A DNA stretch of 64,000 nucleotides, from NCBI GenBank assembly GCA_030015575.1, contig JASDDO010000001.1, positions 133,443,988 to 133,507,987 of the forward strand, written 5' to 3'. The stretch comes from Agapanthus africanus. Taxonomy: Eukaryota; Streptophyta; Magnoliopsida; Asparagales; Amaryllidaceae. The number at the start of each line of letters is the position of its first letter. Positions within the stretch are counted from its first letter, which is position 1. The notes under the pieces are model-generated. The model was given only the letters and a program-made list of their open reading frames with translations, did no database searches and was not told the origin of the DNA. This document shows, in pieces, positions 21,696-32,681 of the stretch. The translations under genes were made by a program, and so were the position numbers.

Positions 21696-23801
21696 TGTTG
21701 GAGATAGTGCCCTCAGAGTCAATTATTGGATCACATGCACGTGATTGCAATGATTGAGGGAGGACCTATACCAGTAGGACAGTCTTACTCAAGATGATAG
21801 TATACTATCTGGTTTATCTTTATCATCGTGTACTGCTTTAGGAGACCTTATATGTCACTATTACACGTTGATAGAGCCCCTAGGATTCTTGCTTGACTTC
21901 CAGCAGTATGAGGGCGATCATATACGTGAGAGCTGGAGTCTATAAGCACATCCTTAAAAGGTCCCTAGTCGTGGGAGTTTCAAGACAGGGCATCGATACT
22001 CCAGAGTAGACTAGTGTATACAGTCGAGACCCCGACGAGGGGCGGTGGCCGGTCTCACAAGCAACTGGTTTCAGTTGGTTCACCTAAGATGTATACAGGT
22101 GCTCATTGGGTTATGAGTACACCGGACAGGACTCGCCGGGAACCTGCTAGTTGGTATTATACCTGACGTCAGATAGCAGTTCCCTGGTGACATGTGTACA
22201 GGTTAGTTCATCGACCTGAGATCGTCATTTGTCTCGTGTGAGTTCCCACTGTGCTTTGATTACTACCCTACCACGCTCAAAGGCGACGTGCAAACAGGTT
22301 TTAGTTGGGTACAGTCCCGAGCCACATGGAGGCAGTGAGCGGATCTGCAGGGGTTCGTCTCTCCCGGTATTGGGGGTGAGGTCGCGCTGTGTCTAGGAGA
22401 GCTAGTACATGAAAAGTCCTTGGCCAAGGCAGGAGATTTACTGGTAGGTATTCCAGTAGTATCTCAGGGTGTTCTGGGCTACACTCCGACACGACTTGTA
22501 CCGCTTTTGGGGGTCTGACTTTTACCAACCCCCTAGGCCCGCTATGCGATGCTCATAGACGAACGGACCGGACTGTATGGATATTGTCACTGACAGGCTC
22601 AGTAGGGTGTCAGGATGAGTTCGCTCATCGACGTCCCTTTTTGTCAATAACTGGTGGCCCGTCACGTATGGCTAATACCTCTGACGTGCTAGTTGTTAAA
22701 TCTACAGCCATAGTATTGACGAGTCTTTAGAGTCCACCACACACAGTTACTCAGGTTTCGGGCGAAACGCTGTAGAGGCCGTATGGAGATATGGCAGGGT
22801 TCGATCAGATACGTGCGGTATTGCACGGATCGTGATCGGACGGATTTTACTAGCCGGCTTTGGCTTAAGCCGGATCCTAGTATTAGACAGTGTAGATTTT
22901 GTCTCTTTGCATTTGTGTTCAGTGGGAATACAAATGCGGGCATGTATATGCAGTCGCGGGGGTTTTCCTGTGATTTATTACGGGATCAGTTTTCTGAAGT
23001 TGCCAGTTTGCATTCCGTTCCGGCCGGTTTTCCTTTGTTCCTTCATGGCCGGACTTTTCGATGGAGGGGGTTATTTGCAGTTTGCAAATAACTTATTTGT
23101 GGAGGGCTTTCTTGCATTTGTGGCTTCCTCATCATGAGATCCTTTTCTAGTCACTTCCTTTGCATTTATGAGAAAAGAATGGATGAGATTTTGGTGTGAC
23201 ATTGTTATCATGATTTTTGGGTGTGGTCACCACTTTAGTTCCTACACTCACCTCCCTTATTTGATTCCCTTCTCATTTTTTGGCCGGCCACATCATGGAG
23301 AGAGAGGGGAGATGAGAGGTTCATTTTTATGTGTGGCATATTTCCTTCATCTCATTCTTGCAAGAAAAATATAGCTCCATTTTTCCAAAAGCCCATTTTC
23401 TTTCTCCACCTCCACATCCATGGCAACCTCATAACCCCAAAGAAACATAGCCTACTACACTTGCCTACAGCAAATCTTGGACGTGTCGGCTAGCCAACTT
23501 CGCGCCCGAGTTGCCTCGGTCAAGAGGTGGGAGCCCGTAAAAGAAATCGGCTACGTGGTGCCCTTTCCGACGAGGACGTGACGGACGGAGATTCCGCGGG
23601 AGATCGGAGTGGAGACGAAGACCGAAGGACATGGATCGCTTGGTATACTTCTCTACCCATCTTGTTGTTTGCTAGTAGCTAGGTTAATGGCCCGATCCGG
23701 GTTAAAAGTGCGCGGTGGTTTCGGTTTGCTAGTTTGCAAAGTTTTTCGTTTCCGCATTTCCGGCGTCAGATCGACGGCCGGGGTGCCGCCATGCACTTAC
23801 A
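21696..23801 (+). repeat. CopB 5' LTR
   Basis: A 2106-bp LTR with TG...CA ends. The first 1.1 kb follows the other copia LTRs (GGTATTATACC site, TACCCTACCACGCTC, GAGTCTTTAGAGTCC blocks); the promoter half (about 22,900-23,800) is CopB-specific. Small open frames such as 22783-23091 and 23609-23812 are shared by both LTR copies only because the DNA is duplicated; none looks like a protein gene. Confidence 0.92.
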
Positions 23802-23802
23802 C

Positions 23803-23819
23803 TGGTATCTGATCCATGC
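23803..23819 (+). other. CopB primer binding site, degraded
   Basis: TGGTATCTGATCCATGC lies one base after the LTR; it differs from the initiator tRNA-Met complement at two of the first 13 positions. Confidence 0.75.
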
Positions 23820-24011
23820 CGTTAACCTTTCCTAGCTTGCTCTAGTATGTTTAAAGACTCGATCGAACAAAATCCCAAAAACCGTATTTTTAGTGCATGT
23901 GTTCTCTGTTGAAATTTTTTCAGCTCCAAAAATTTTTCAGGTTGTTGCAGAAACACATGCAAGAAATTCTAAGAATTCTAGGAAAATTCGATCCAATGAT
24001 TCGTTACTACG

Positions 24012-24058
24012 ACCGCGGAAACGTGGCCAAACCCCTGGTTTGGCCGCGGTTCCGCGGT
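24012..24058. repeat. GC-rich inverted repeat in CopB leader
   Basis: Arms 24012-24033 and 24037-24058 pair at 20 of 22 positions with a 3-base loop; the core of the right arm is CCGCGGTTCCGCGG. It starts about 190 bases after the PBS. Confidence 0.9.
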
Positions 24059-25203
24059 GGGAAAGTGTCCTCATTGGGCCAAAATTTCCAGTGGGCTTTT
24101 GAATTGGAAATAGGGTTTTTGGGATATTCTTTTTGGGCCCATATTTTCTGTAAGTGCTACAGTACTTCTTAGGGCCCACTTCGATAAATTTGTTCGATCG
24201 AAAAGTTTAAACATGCTATTTCACAGTATTTACATTATATCTGCGACCGTGAATGTCATTTGATCGGTAAATCCTGTCTAACTGCTATAGCCCTTTTAGA
24301 CAGATTTGCGAACGTGACATTCACGTTGATGTTCTGTGTTGTGCTGTGATGTTGCGGATCGGTCGTGGGGATCGCCTAGATGCAATGTTAGTACAGTTTT
24401 ATTTTATATGTACATTTGATATTGCGGGGCGAGCGTCCGACATGTGGATTGCCGTCACTGCCTGTTTGTATTATTCTTTTGGGGCACGACCAGGTCGAGG
24501 TCGATGTACCCGTTGTATGTATATTTTACTTTCTGTACTAGGATTACCCCGCGGAGGGGTGCACGGATAGCCGGGTTCTAGAGGGCAACGGGCCCGCATC
24601 TCATGGCATTGAGACGGAGGGGGCTTTACTCTAGAATTGGCAGGGCTATTCGCCGCACTCGTATGGGGTACAGGTTGACCCAGGAGGGGTGCCCAAGTTA
24701 CCGGATTCCGTGAAGTGCTGGGTGGTCCATTCACGTTGCTGAAGGGGGCTACCTCGCTTCAGGTTTTGGCGGGTAACTTGCCGCGCCCGTAGGGGTCTAG
24801 GATTTCATTGCACAGGCTATCCACACGACCAGGGGAACGTCGGGTTTCAGTAGCGGCTCTGTGAAACCCGGGGATCCCAGATATCTGTATTGTTCTGTGA
24901 TGCTGTACATTTCTGTGATGTTGCATTTTATCACGCCTTGAGCGAAATATTATATATTGATATATATACTAGTAGATATTGTATATGTTTTGCATCCGCG
25001 CTAGTCCAGTGTCGTTAGTTAAGTAACCTAACGGGTGATGACGGGACCCAGTGGTGAATGCGGATGGCATATACGTACATCATTATTTTTGTTCTTTTGT
25101 GGTGTGATCAATTGACGGGACTGCGTTGATTCGGATCAATGCAAGCTAAACAAACATATTTTGATGTTGTTGGAACATTTTTTAAAAAAGCTGTTATTGC
25201 AAG

Positions 25204-25450
25204 GGCGTTCTCTTTTGTTTTGCACAGTGGTATTCAGTTGGAATATCCTGCTCCTCAGTCGACGAGGCAAGGGCCGAGATCCCTTCACCGGGAGTGACCC
25301 CTTGGACAGAAGTTTGCATCAGGGCAATAACTTCACTATAGCCGATTACTTTTGCTTTGCATCATGGTATTCAGTTGGAATATCCTGCACCTCATTCTAC
25401 GGGGAAAGAGCCGAGATCCCTTCACCGGGAGTGACCTCTTTAGCAAAGGT
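25204..25450 (+). repeat. Tandem duplication in CopB leader (about 140-bp period)
   Basis: Two units, about 25204-25310 and 25344-25450, share TTCAGTTGGAATATCCTGC and GAGATCCCTTCACCGGGAG. CopC has the same pair (48964-49068, 49117-49217; GATATATCCTGC form). CopA lacks it. Confidence 0.82.
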
Positions 25451-26095
25451 TTTCGTCACTATATTTTTATAAAAGCTATCAGCTCCTTCAACGATATCAA
25501 TTTCATTACGTTAAAGGTTTTCGCTAGAAACCATTCGTAGCCCTCCGTCATTCAGTTAAATATTCGGTAGTATTCAAGCTATGTATTTTGACCTCACGCC
25601 AAGGCATAGTGATTGGTAGCTACCGGGCATTTATCTGTTGCATAGAGAGATGCGTTGGTTTGGGACAGTCGTACTACTATTTTGGCCTACGTCAAGGGTA
25701 TGTACGGGTGGGTTCAAATTAACCTGGATAATGACGGGTAGAACTTGACATGTGACTTATGATATTTTGACCTCACGCCAAGGTCATAAGAGCATGGGGC
25801 AAAAATCCACATCGGGAGTTTCTAAAGAAACTGAAACTTGCCAGATATGCGCATACCTTCTGGAGTGTGATAGCGTGAGCGGATTCCGTCATGTTATCAT
25901 GCGATGATAGTTGGATCCCGATTCCCACTGATGAGTTGGTTTACTCCTCGGGTGATCCCGGCTAATTCTTCTTTCAGGTTTGGGGAAGAATTTGATGTTA
26001 CAGTGGGAGGTTTCCAGATTAGATAAAGTGATAACCATTCTGATCTAGGTTAGAGTGCACGCTGAGTGTTTCTTTTCTCTCTCTCTTTGACAGCG

Positions 26096-29000
26096 ACCAT
26101 TGACCCGACCCTAGATTATGACTCAGTGACCAAGATTAACCGAACCTTCTTAAACACTGGCTTTTGGATTGTCAGAGTTGCAAACCTCATTGCCACTCCT
26201 ACTTTTACCCTTTTCTCCAGGACATCCCGTATTACTACGAACGTCCACTTCCATTGGACAAAACCATCGTATGGTTATATACGAACTCGAAGGAATTCGA
26301 GGATGGTTTCCGGTTCTGGAGAAAACGAATAGGACTATTCAGTTGTCTTTTCCTTTTACCTTCTCTCAGGTTGTGAGTACTCCTTGGTTTAGGAGTAGTA
26401 CACCTATTACGCAAATTGGATAGACTTCTTCCAAACCTTAGGCTGGTGCCGAATGGTGGCGAATGAAGAAAGCCAATTAGCCTAAATGGTGTACAGAAGG
26501 TATTAAGTTAAGACAAAGCAAGGGATTAGTAAGAGGGCAAAGTAAACTGCGACTACTATTCACGACCAAACCAAATATTTCTTCGCCAATCCTAAATCAC
26601 CTTTGTATTTCTCCAGGACACTCCGTATCACTACGAAGATCCACAGTTTATTGGATAATCCATCGTATGGTTATATACGAACTCGAAAGGAACTTGTTCT
26701 AGTTCAGGGATGGATCCTGGTTCAGGAGAAATAGGAATAAGGTTTATTCGGTTGTCTTTTATCTTCACCTTCTCTCGCATTGCGAGTGTTCCTAGGACTA
26801 GGACAGTACACCTATTACGCTTATTGGATAGTCTTCTTCCAAACCATAGGCTGGTGCCGAACGGTAGGGAAGGAAGAAAACCATTTGGCCTAAAAGGGTG
26901 TGCAGAAGGTAACGACTAAAGACATATAAAGGGATTTGGAGAGATGGCAAAGAATTATACGGTTACAGTTGTGAATCTAGATAATGGAAGAGGCATTACT
27001 AGGAATACCAGGATACCCCATCGAAACATTTCAATGTTTCAGTTTCACTGTGTACTGTTAAAAGAAAACTGATTTCCCAATTAGTCCTTACTCCAGGATA
27101 TGTATTTACCAGGTATGATTCTCACATCTGTATGGTTTTACAGATGATGAGTGGGAGTAAGTTATTGGGAATTGGGTGATCATCCTCATTATATCGGGAT
27201 TCGTTGTAATCGGTGATATTTGAGGAAGTCACCTGGGTTGTTTGCCGGACGACAAATATTTGGTTTTGAATATCCGCTGTTATGCACCAATTTCAAATTG
27301 ATATATCTGTACGTCTATTTTTATAGAGTGAGATATACCTTTTTGAAATTATGTCTATGACATTTACCTATATCAGTGGATGGTTAGGTAAGGAGTATTA
27401 AACAGCGGTGTAATTCTTCTTAAACATAAGTACAGTTTTCAACCTACGACACACAGGGAATGAGTTATTAGACTCAAGGGACTTATACCGAGTATTGTAT
27501 GCTGTCCAGCGTCCATGAGGACAAAAGGGTTGATTCTCGTACTATATTCGGTTTACTTATGACTTCTCTAGTTTTTAGACAGGTGTTTCGCGGAAACACA
27601 GGGTCCAAATTTTGAGAAGTTATAGGTATATGAATAAAGTAGAGAACCAGGTGTTGCAAGTATCGGGATTCTTCAAGTGGGTCGAAGATGTAGATACTTA
27701 TGTATGGTATTCAGTTGATAGTAATGGTTAAGAGAACTAGCTTCTCTTTCGGGTTACTCATAATTGGAAGCATTCCTAAATTGAGTAACGCTGATAGGCC
27801 TCCTTCCATTTAGTTGGCATGCACTGGAGACAGCTGCATGATTTGAATCTGGTTCAATTAAATCAGTGCCTCTGTTTCTGTATTGGATATAGAACAGTTC
27901 ATATCTTGACATTGTTAAGGTACGGGGAGTTGTCCGGCTTATACTTAAAACCAGACACTGAACAACTCAAGGCACGTTTCTGTAATGGCTGTTTGTGGGT
28001 TGACCCGGGCTATGACGAGGGTTGACTTTCTACCATCTGGAAGATCAATAGTGATATTGTTCTTAACTCGCCACAGTTTTAATTAAAAATGGATTTTTTT
28101 TTCAGAAAACGGTAGTGGGAGTATGGTAGAACTGGAAGTGATTCCAGAACCGCAAACGATTACTGAATATTTGATAAGAACCTAAAGATTCAATCTGGTT
28201 TGACATTCCATTGGCCACTCCGCAGATAAAGTGGGTAACCTCAGGCGCTCGAGAGGTATTTCGGTATGCTCAAGGACGGGGGCAGGGAGGTTCTTGTTTA
28301 CCCAGACTTGCCATTGTTGTTGTTCCAGACTATGAGACCCGGTAGGGGGATGGGTATAGCGTCGTTCTAAACTAGCTTTAGAAGTGTACGTTTATATGAC
28401 TCTGCCAGAGGGTTGTCGTAGTCAGTGGGAGCAGCGGAAGCATTGGTGGACATGTGGCTTATGTCTATTTATAGACTAAAGCAGATATAGCGGAGATAGA
28501 TCATCTATTTCTGATGTGACAGTCATAGGTTTGACTTCATCAGAATAGTGGATGGATCTGTTAAGAAGGTAGTAGGGTGTGATGTCCTGGTATTTGGATG
28601 ACATACACAGAGTAGGAAGTGATATTCCTATACTACGATCGGTTATACTTTGGTCGTCACACAGTGTTTTCTCCACATAGGAATTGGATTTTATATCGGA
28701 CATTCTGGTTAGTAGATCTATGGTTTTAGATCTAGATTTGGGTGGTTTCCCAATCTGGGTACTTAGACAGCATTCTAAGAGTATTTAGAATGGAAGACTC
28801 CTGGCACGGTAGTGTACCTGCAGGTTATGGAGTCATCCTCTCTAAAGGTTTCTTACAGACTAAAGGGGAGAGGGATACGCATGATTGACAGATCACTTGC
28901 TTAGGCAATTGAGTTGATCATGAGATGTCAAGTACCACACCAGATGTTGTTTTTGCAGTAGATGCAATAAGTTGACATTGATCCAATATTGGAGAAACAA

Positions 29001-29511
29001 TCGGAAGCAGCTTTAGAACATAAATGGATGTTCTAGGGATATGATAACGGCAGCCTCTTTTAGGAGACGGTTATCATTCCAGGCTTCCAAGGTGACCTGG
29101 ATGGCAGAGTGGCTGTCAGAGTTATAGTTTTTCCCTCTGACGAGGGGCAGTATTTTAGACAGGTGGTCCAGGTGGATACTGAGGGAAGGATGGCGCAGGA
29201 TACTGATTAAGTTCAGTTGATGATACAGTCTAAGAAGTTTGGATTTGGAGTTCATTTATGAGCTAGGTCCCATCAGACATCCAGACACATTCTAAGACAG
29301 GTATTGCTCATTTCGGGAGATGGCTTTCTCTGCGAACTTGAGATAAAGAGAGACATAGAAAGAAACATCAGAGCGGATCCACTCACTGAGGCTATTCCAC
29401 GAACGCAATAGTTTCGCAAACGAGCTTTGTGAGACTGACTAGTAGGGGAGTTGGGTGTTCGGTATCACACGGGCTGTGAGTATGCGACATCGCAATAATT
29501 AGCCTTGAGTG
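26096..29511 (+). pseudogene. CopB internal region: decayed pol, no gag
   Basis: No gag or zinc knuckle is readable. A large direct duplication fills 26213-26975. From about 27,800 short pieces align in order with CopA pol: the end of integrase (27,800-28,000), the linker before reverse transcriptase (28,100-28,260), part of reverse transcriptase with the SGSSGN-like and GLKQAS-like region (28,380-28,700) and the segment between reverse transcriptase and RNase H (28,760-28,880). Frames are broken every few dozen codons and the YVDD box was not found. It cannot make a working polymerase. The PPT AAGTGGGAGAT follows at 29513-29523. Confidence 0.75.
26213..26975 (+). repeat. Direct duplication, about 400-bp period, in CopB
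   Basis: Copies 26213-26555 and 26609-26975 share CTCCAGGACA, CCATCGTATGGTTATATACG, CACCTATTACGC and TAGGCTGGTGCCGAA with moderate divergence. It sits where gag would be expected. I do not recognise its origin. Confidence 0.82.
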
Positions 29512-29523
29512 CAAGTGGGAGAT

Positions 29524-29792
29524 TGTTGGAGATAGTGCCTTCAGAGTCAATTATTGGATCACAGGCACGTGATTGCAATGATTGAGGGAGAATCTATCCC
29601 AGTAGGACAATCTTACTCAAGATGATAGTATGCTATCTGCTTTATCTTTATCATCATGTACTGCTTTAGGTGACCTTATAGGTCACTATTACATGTTGAT
29701 AGAGCCCCTAGGATTCTTGCTTGACTTCCAGCAGTATGAGGGCGATCATATATGTGAGAGCTGGAGTCTATAAGCACATCTTTAAAAGGTCC
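29524..29792 (+). repeat. CopB 3' LTR, left piece
   Basis: The first 269 bp of the 3' LTR, TGTTGGAGATAGTGCC..., follow the PPT. It stops at GGTCC (29788-29792), where GypAth is inserted. Confidence 0.92.
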
Positions 29793-31220
29793 TGATTAGT
29801 CCAAAAATTTATGTTTACCGTAATCAGAAACGGCGTCGCTTTGCAGCTGGCCGGTGAATACGGGTCGATCCACAGAGATGTGTAATTTTCTGATTTGTGT
29901 TTTTACGAGTTGATTCCGATGGTGGTATGGTTTTTGTTGATTGATTTAAAAACTAATTTATACGATATTAAAGAACTTGTTAGGATTAGGTCTAAGGTGG
30001 GGTTGATAAGATTAATATAGTCACCTCTTTCATTGCCGTTTGATTAAAACTTTTTAGAAATCATAACAATTATTAGCAAAGGGGATTAGGATGATTGGAA
30101 AGAAACGAAGTTCCTTCCTCTAGATCCTTGTCCGTCCTTTCCTATTAATTGCTATAACCTTCACGGACGTCATGTATGTCCGGCCCTTTATACTACGGTT
30201 CACCATTACCTCGTAGGTAGGGTGCCGTAGGGAGCGGATCATGCATGCGTACATGAAGTTCTACTTATGAAAATTTATTGGCATTGAAGGAGATGAGAGA
30301 TATTCCTCTCTCAATCCTCCCTTGTTCCTAACTCTAACAAGCGAGGATTTTACTCGCTCATTAGGGGATCTTCTAAAAATGACATCTTTTTTTTTGTTTA
30401 ATGTGTTTTGTTTAGATATAAAATTATTACTTATCTACTGCAGATTAAAAGAACTACACTAAGTTAACTAGGGCAAGTGATATGATTACTCTACTGCAAG
30501 AATTATACTAGATAGCTAGGGCAAAAATTAAATTATAACTAAGGCAGGAATTTAAAAAATAAAGACTTACAAAAATGATGCTCTTGATCTCCCAACAATT
30601 CTGAATTTTATTGATTGAAAAGAGGCATCCATTTTACATATTTGAGATTACAATTTATAAGTAAACAGGGAAACTAGGGTTACAGATTCTCGAACACATG
30701 ATTTTACAGATATGCCCACGGAAAATCCCAACACCCGCACCGACACACCGACACGCAAAATTTGCACCGACACGGGCAACAAACGGCCGCTGAACCGCGG
30801 CATGGGGGTCTGGGCCGCTGTTCCGCGGCCCTTTGGTGAGATCACCTCACCATCTTTTCTGGGCTTCATTTTAGTTGTCTGGGCTTGTTATTTATTAATC
30901 CTATTTCTCTGTTTGGCTTCTTATTCTTCTCCAGATCTTCAGTGAAATTTTGTATTGGTCTTTTAACCGTTTCACTTTGACATGTTTGGACCTTGCGTTG
31001 CCTTGTACCTATGTGAACTGTTATTAGTCTGGGCTTGACTAGGATCCGTCTACTTGTTGGTCAAAAGTCCTTTTTCTGTATTAACTTTCGCCTTTTTCAC
31101 TGTATTCGCTCCGAGAACCTGTATTCTGTAATATGCAACAAACGTACGTCAAGAGTACCTGTTTATTTATAAAATGAATAAAAATGGAGAGTACAATAAT
31201 GCAATATTATAGTATGAACA
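29793..31220 (-). repeat. GypAth 3' LTR
   Basis: 1428 bp; sense TGTTCATACTAT...GGACTAATCA. It contains a GC-rich inverted repeat (30785-30800 with 30815-30830) like those in the copia leaders. It is 8 bp longer than the 5' LTR owing to small indels. Confidence 0.95.
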
Positions 31221-32681
31221 AATACCCCCAAACTTATCTTTTGCTCGTCCTCGAGCAAACTTATTATTTTATTCTCAATAAAAGTTAACCGCACTTTCGC
31301 AGGGAAACGCGATTGCACTGAGCTCGTGCAACAAGCCGTTAAACCTCTAGGTGTCCCTAGTAGGAGGAGTGTTGTCTCCTGAGGGTTTTCAGCGGATTAC
31401 ACCCACAAAATCCTATCAATTTGGCTTCTTCGACAATAATTCTCCAATTAGGTTTTCTAACACAGAAGTCTATTATCATCGACTCATAAATTATCCACCC
31501 ATATTCTTCATACTTCCTCATCATTTAACTTAAGATTATATATGTTCTATAGAATCACTCAGCTTTCGGCATTTCTTAGGTTTTCCTTTTAGGGTTCCAT
31601 CTCCACTTAGGAATTTTTCTATCAACTCTACTAAAGATACAAGTTTTATTCTTCATTCCTTTCTTTTATCTAAACTCTAATCACATATCCCCACGTGTGT
31701 GTATAGACCACCCCTACACTTGGAAATTCAAATTAAGCAATCATACCCTCGTCTGTTGTCCAAAGCACTTATTAATTGGTGAATTTCTCTTGCACATACT
31801 TCATGCGACCGTTAATACTTCTTGAGGTACCAACAACCGATTACAAAATGCGTTTGCGTTTTAAAGCGTACTTCCTAGTTTTGCGACACCCGAGGCTTTA
31901 GCAGTGACTCCCAAACCAGTTGGTCTAAGACACTAGGTGATGAAGCACCCTCGCTATATATTTTTCTATTTTTTGGCCTTGAGTAATCACAAAACCAGTG
32001 TTCATTTTTTTCTTTATCCACTTTTTTCTTCTTTTATTTTCTTCGTACTAAGGACTTTGGACAAGAGCATTTCAAGGTCTCTTCTACTATTCCAAGTTTC
32101 AAGGTGCGTGATTATGCAAATTGTGGGGTATACATTTTCAGAATCCATACTTAAGCCAGGAATTATTTTTCAAACTTATACTCTAATAAGAATATCAATA
32201 TTTTTCCTTAATTTCAACTTAGCCCAAAAAGTGAACTCAAAATTTGCCTATTTCTAAATAAACTATAAAGACATATACTTTCTACCGTTAATCTCTAAAG
32301 AAGGTTATTTTTAGGGTTTTTAATTTACCAAGTCTAAGATCTAGTTGTTCGTAGGTAGTTAACCTATTTGTCAAACTCAAGTTAAATATGGCCAAAATTG
32401 AATAAATTTTTTTTTGTTGAAATTTTTCAAATTTTTATGGGTTTTCAAATAAATGTGCAAATGCAAAAATGTACATATGAATGCAAAGGAAAGAAGACGT
32501 ACCGAGTATACCCCCAAACTTGAACTTGACAGTGTCCTCACTGTCATACTAAACCAAGAGGGTCAAGATGTCGGCATTCCCTGTTTATTCACATTATTAC
32601 AAATGATGCACACCCCCAAACTTATTTGAAATAAAGTTTTGGAAAATTGATTGGAAATTCGGGGGTGAAAGTAGAGGAGGA
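31221..32681 (-). other. GypAth 3' non-coding region and PPT
   Basis: About 1.46 kb between the pol stop and the 3' LTR. Full Athila copies often carry an envelope-like frame here; none longer than a chance ORF is seen. The PPT (sense AAGTTTGGGGGTATT, 31221-31236) abuts the LTR. Two more PPT-like GTTTGGGGGT tracts occur at 32508-32521 and 32610-32622. Confidence 0.8.

Larger units (their letters stand above)
23820..26095 (+). other. CopB leader
   Basis: A non-coding leader collinear with CopA's. It contains the GC-rich inverted repeat (24012-24058), the conserved CGTTAG/CTAACG block (about 24996-25080), a tandem duplication absent from CopA (25204-25450), and the triplicated motif (25586-25604, 25680-25698, 25765-25783). 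It ends with a pyrimidine-rich stretch before the expected gag start, but no gag follows. Confidence 0.75.

Noticed and set aside
22783-23137. Overlapping open frames of about 100 codons in the CopB LTR, repeated at 41851-42204
   Set aside because: They lie wholly in the two LTR copies, have no recognisable domain, and one copy has a frame change relative to the other. The repetition reflects LTR duplication, not a gene pair.
23897-24179. Overlapping open frames on both strands around the CopB inverted repeat
   Set aside because: Both strands stay open because the GC-rich palindrome lacks stop codons; the translations show no family resemblance.
31937-32257. A 106-codon plus-strand frame in the Athila 3' region, considered as an envelope-like or host gene
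   Set aside because: It is antisense to the element, rich in Phe and Leu as AT-rich DNA tends to give, and has no supporting context.
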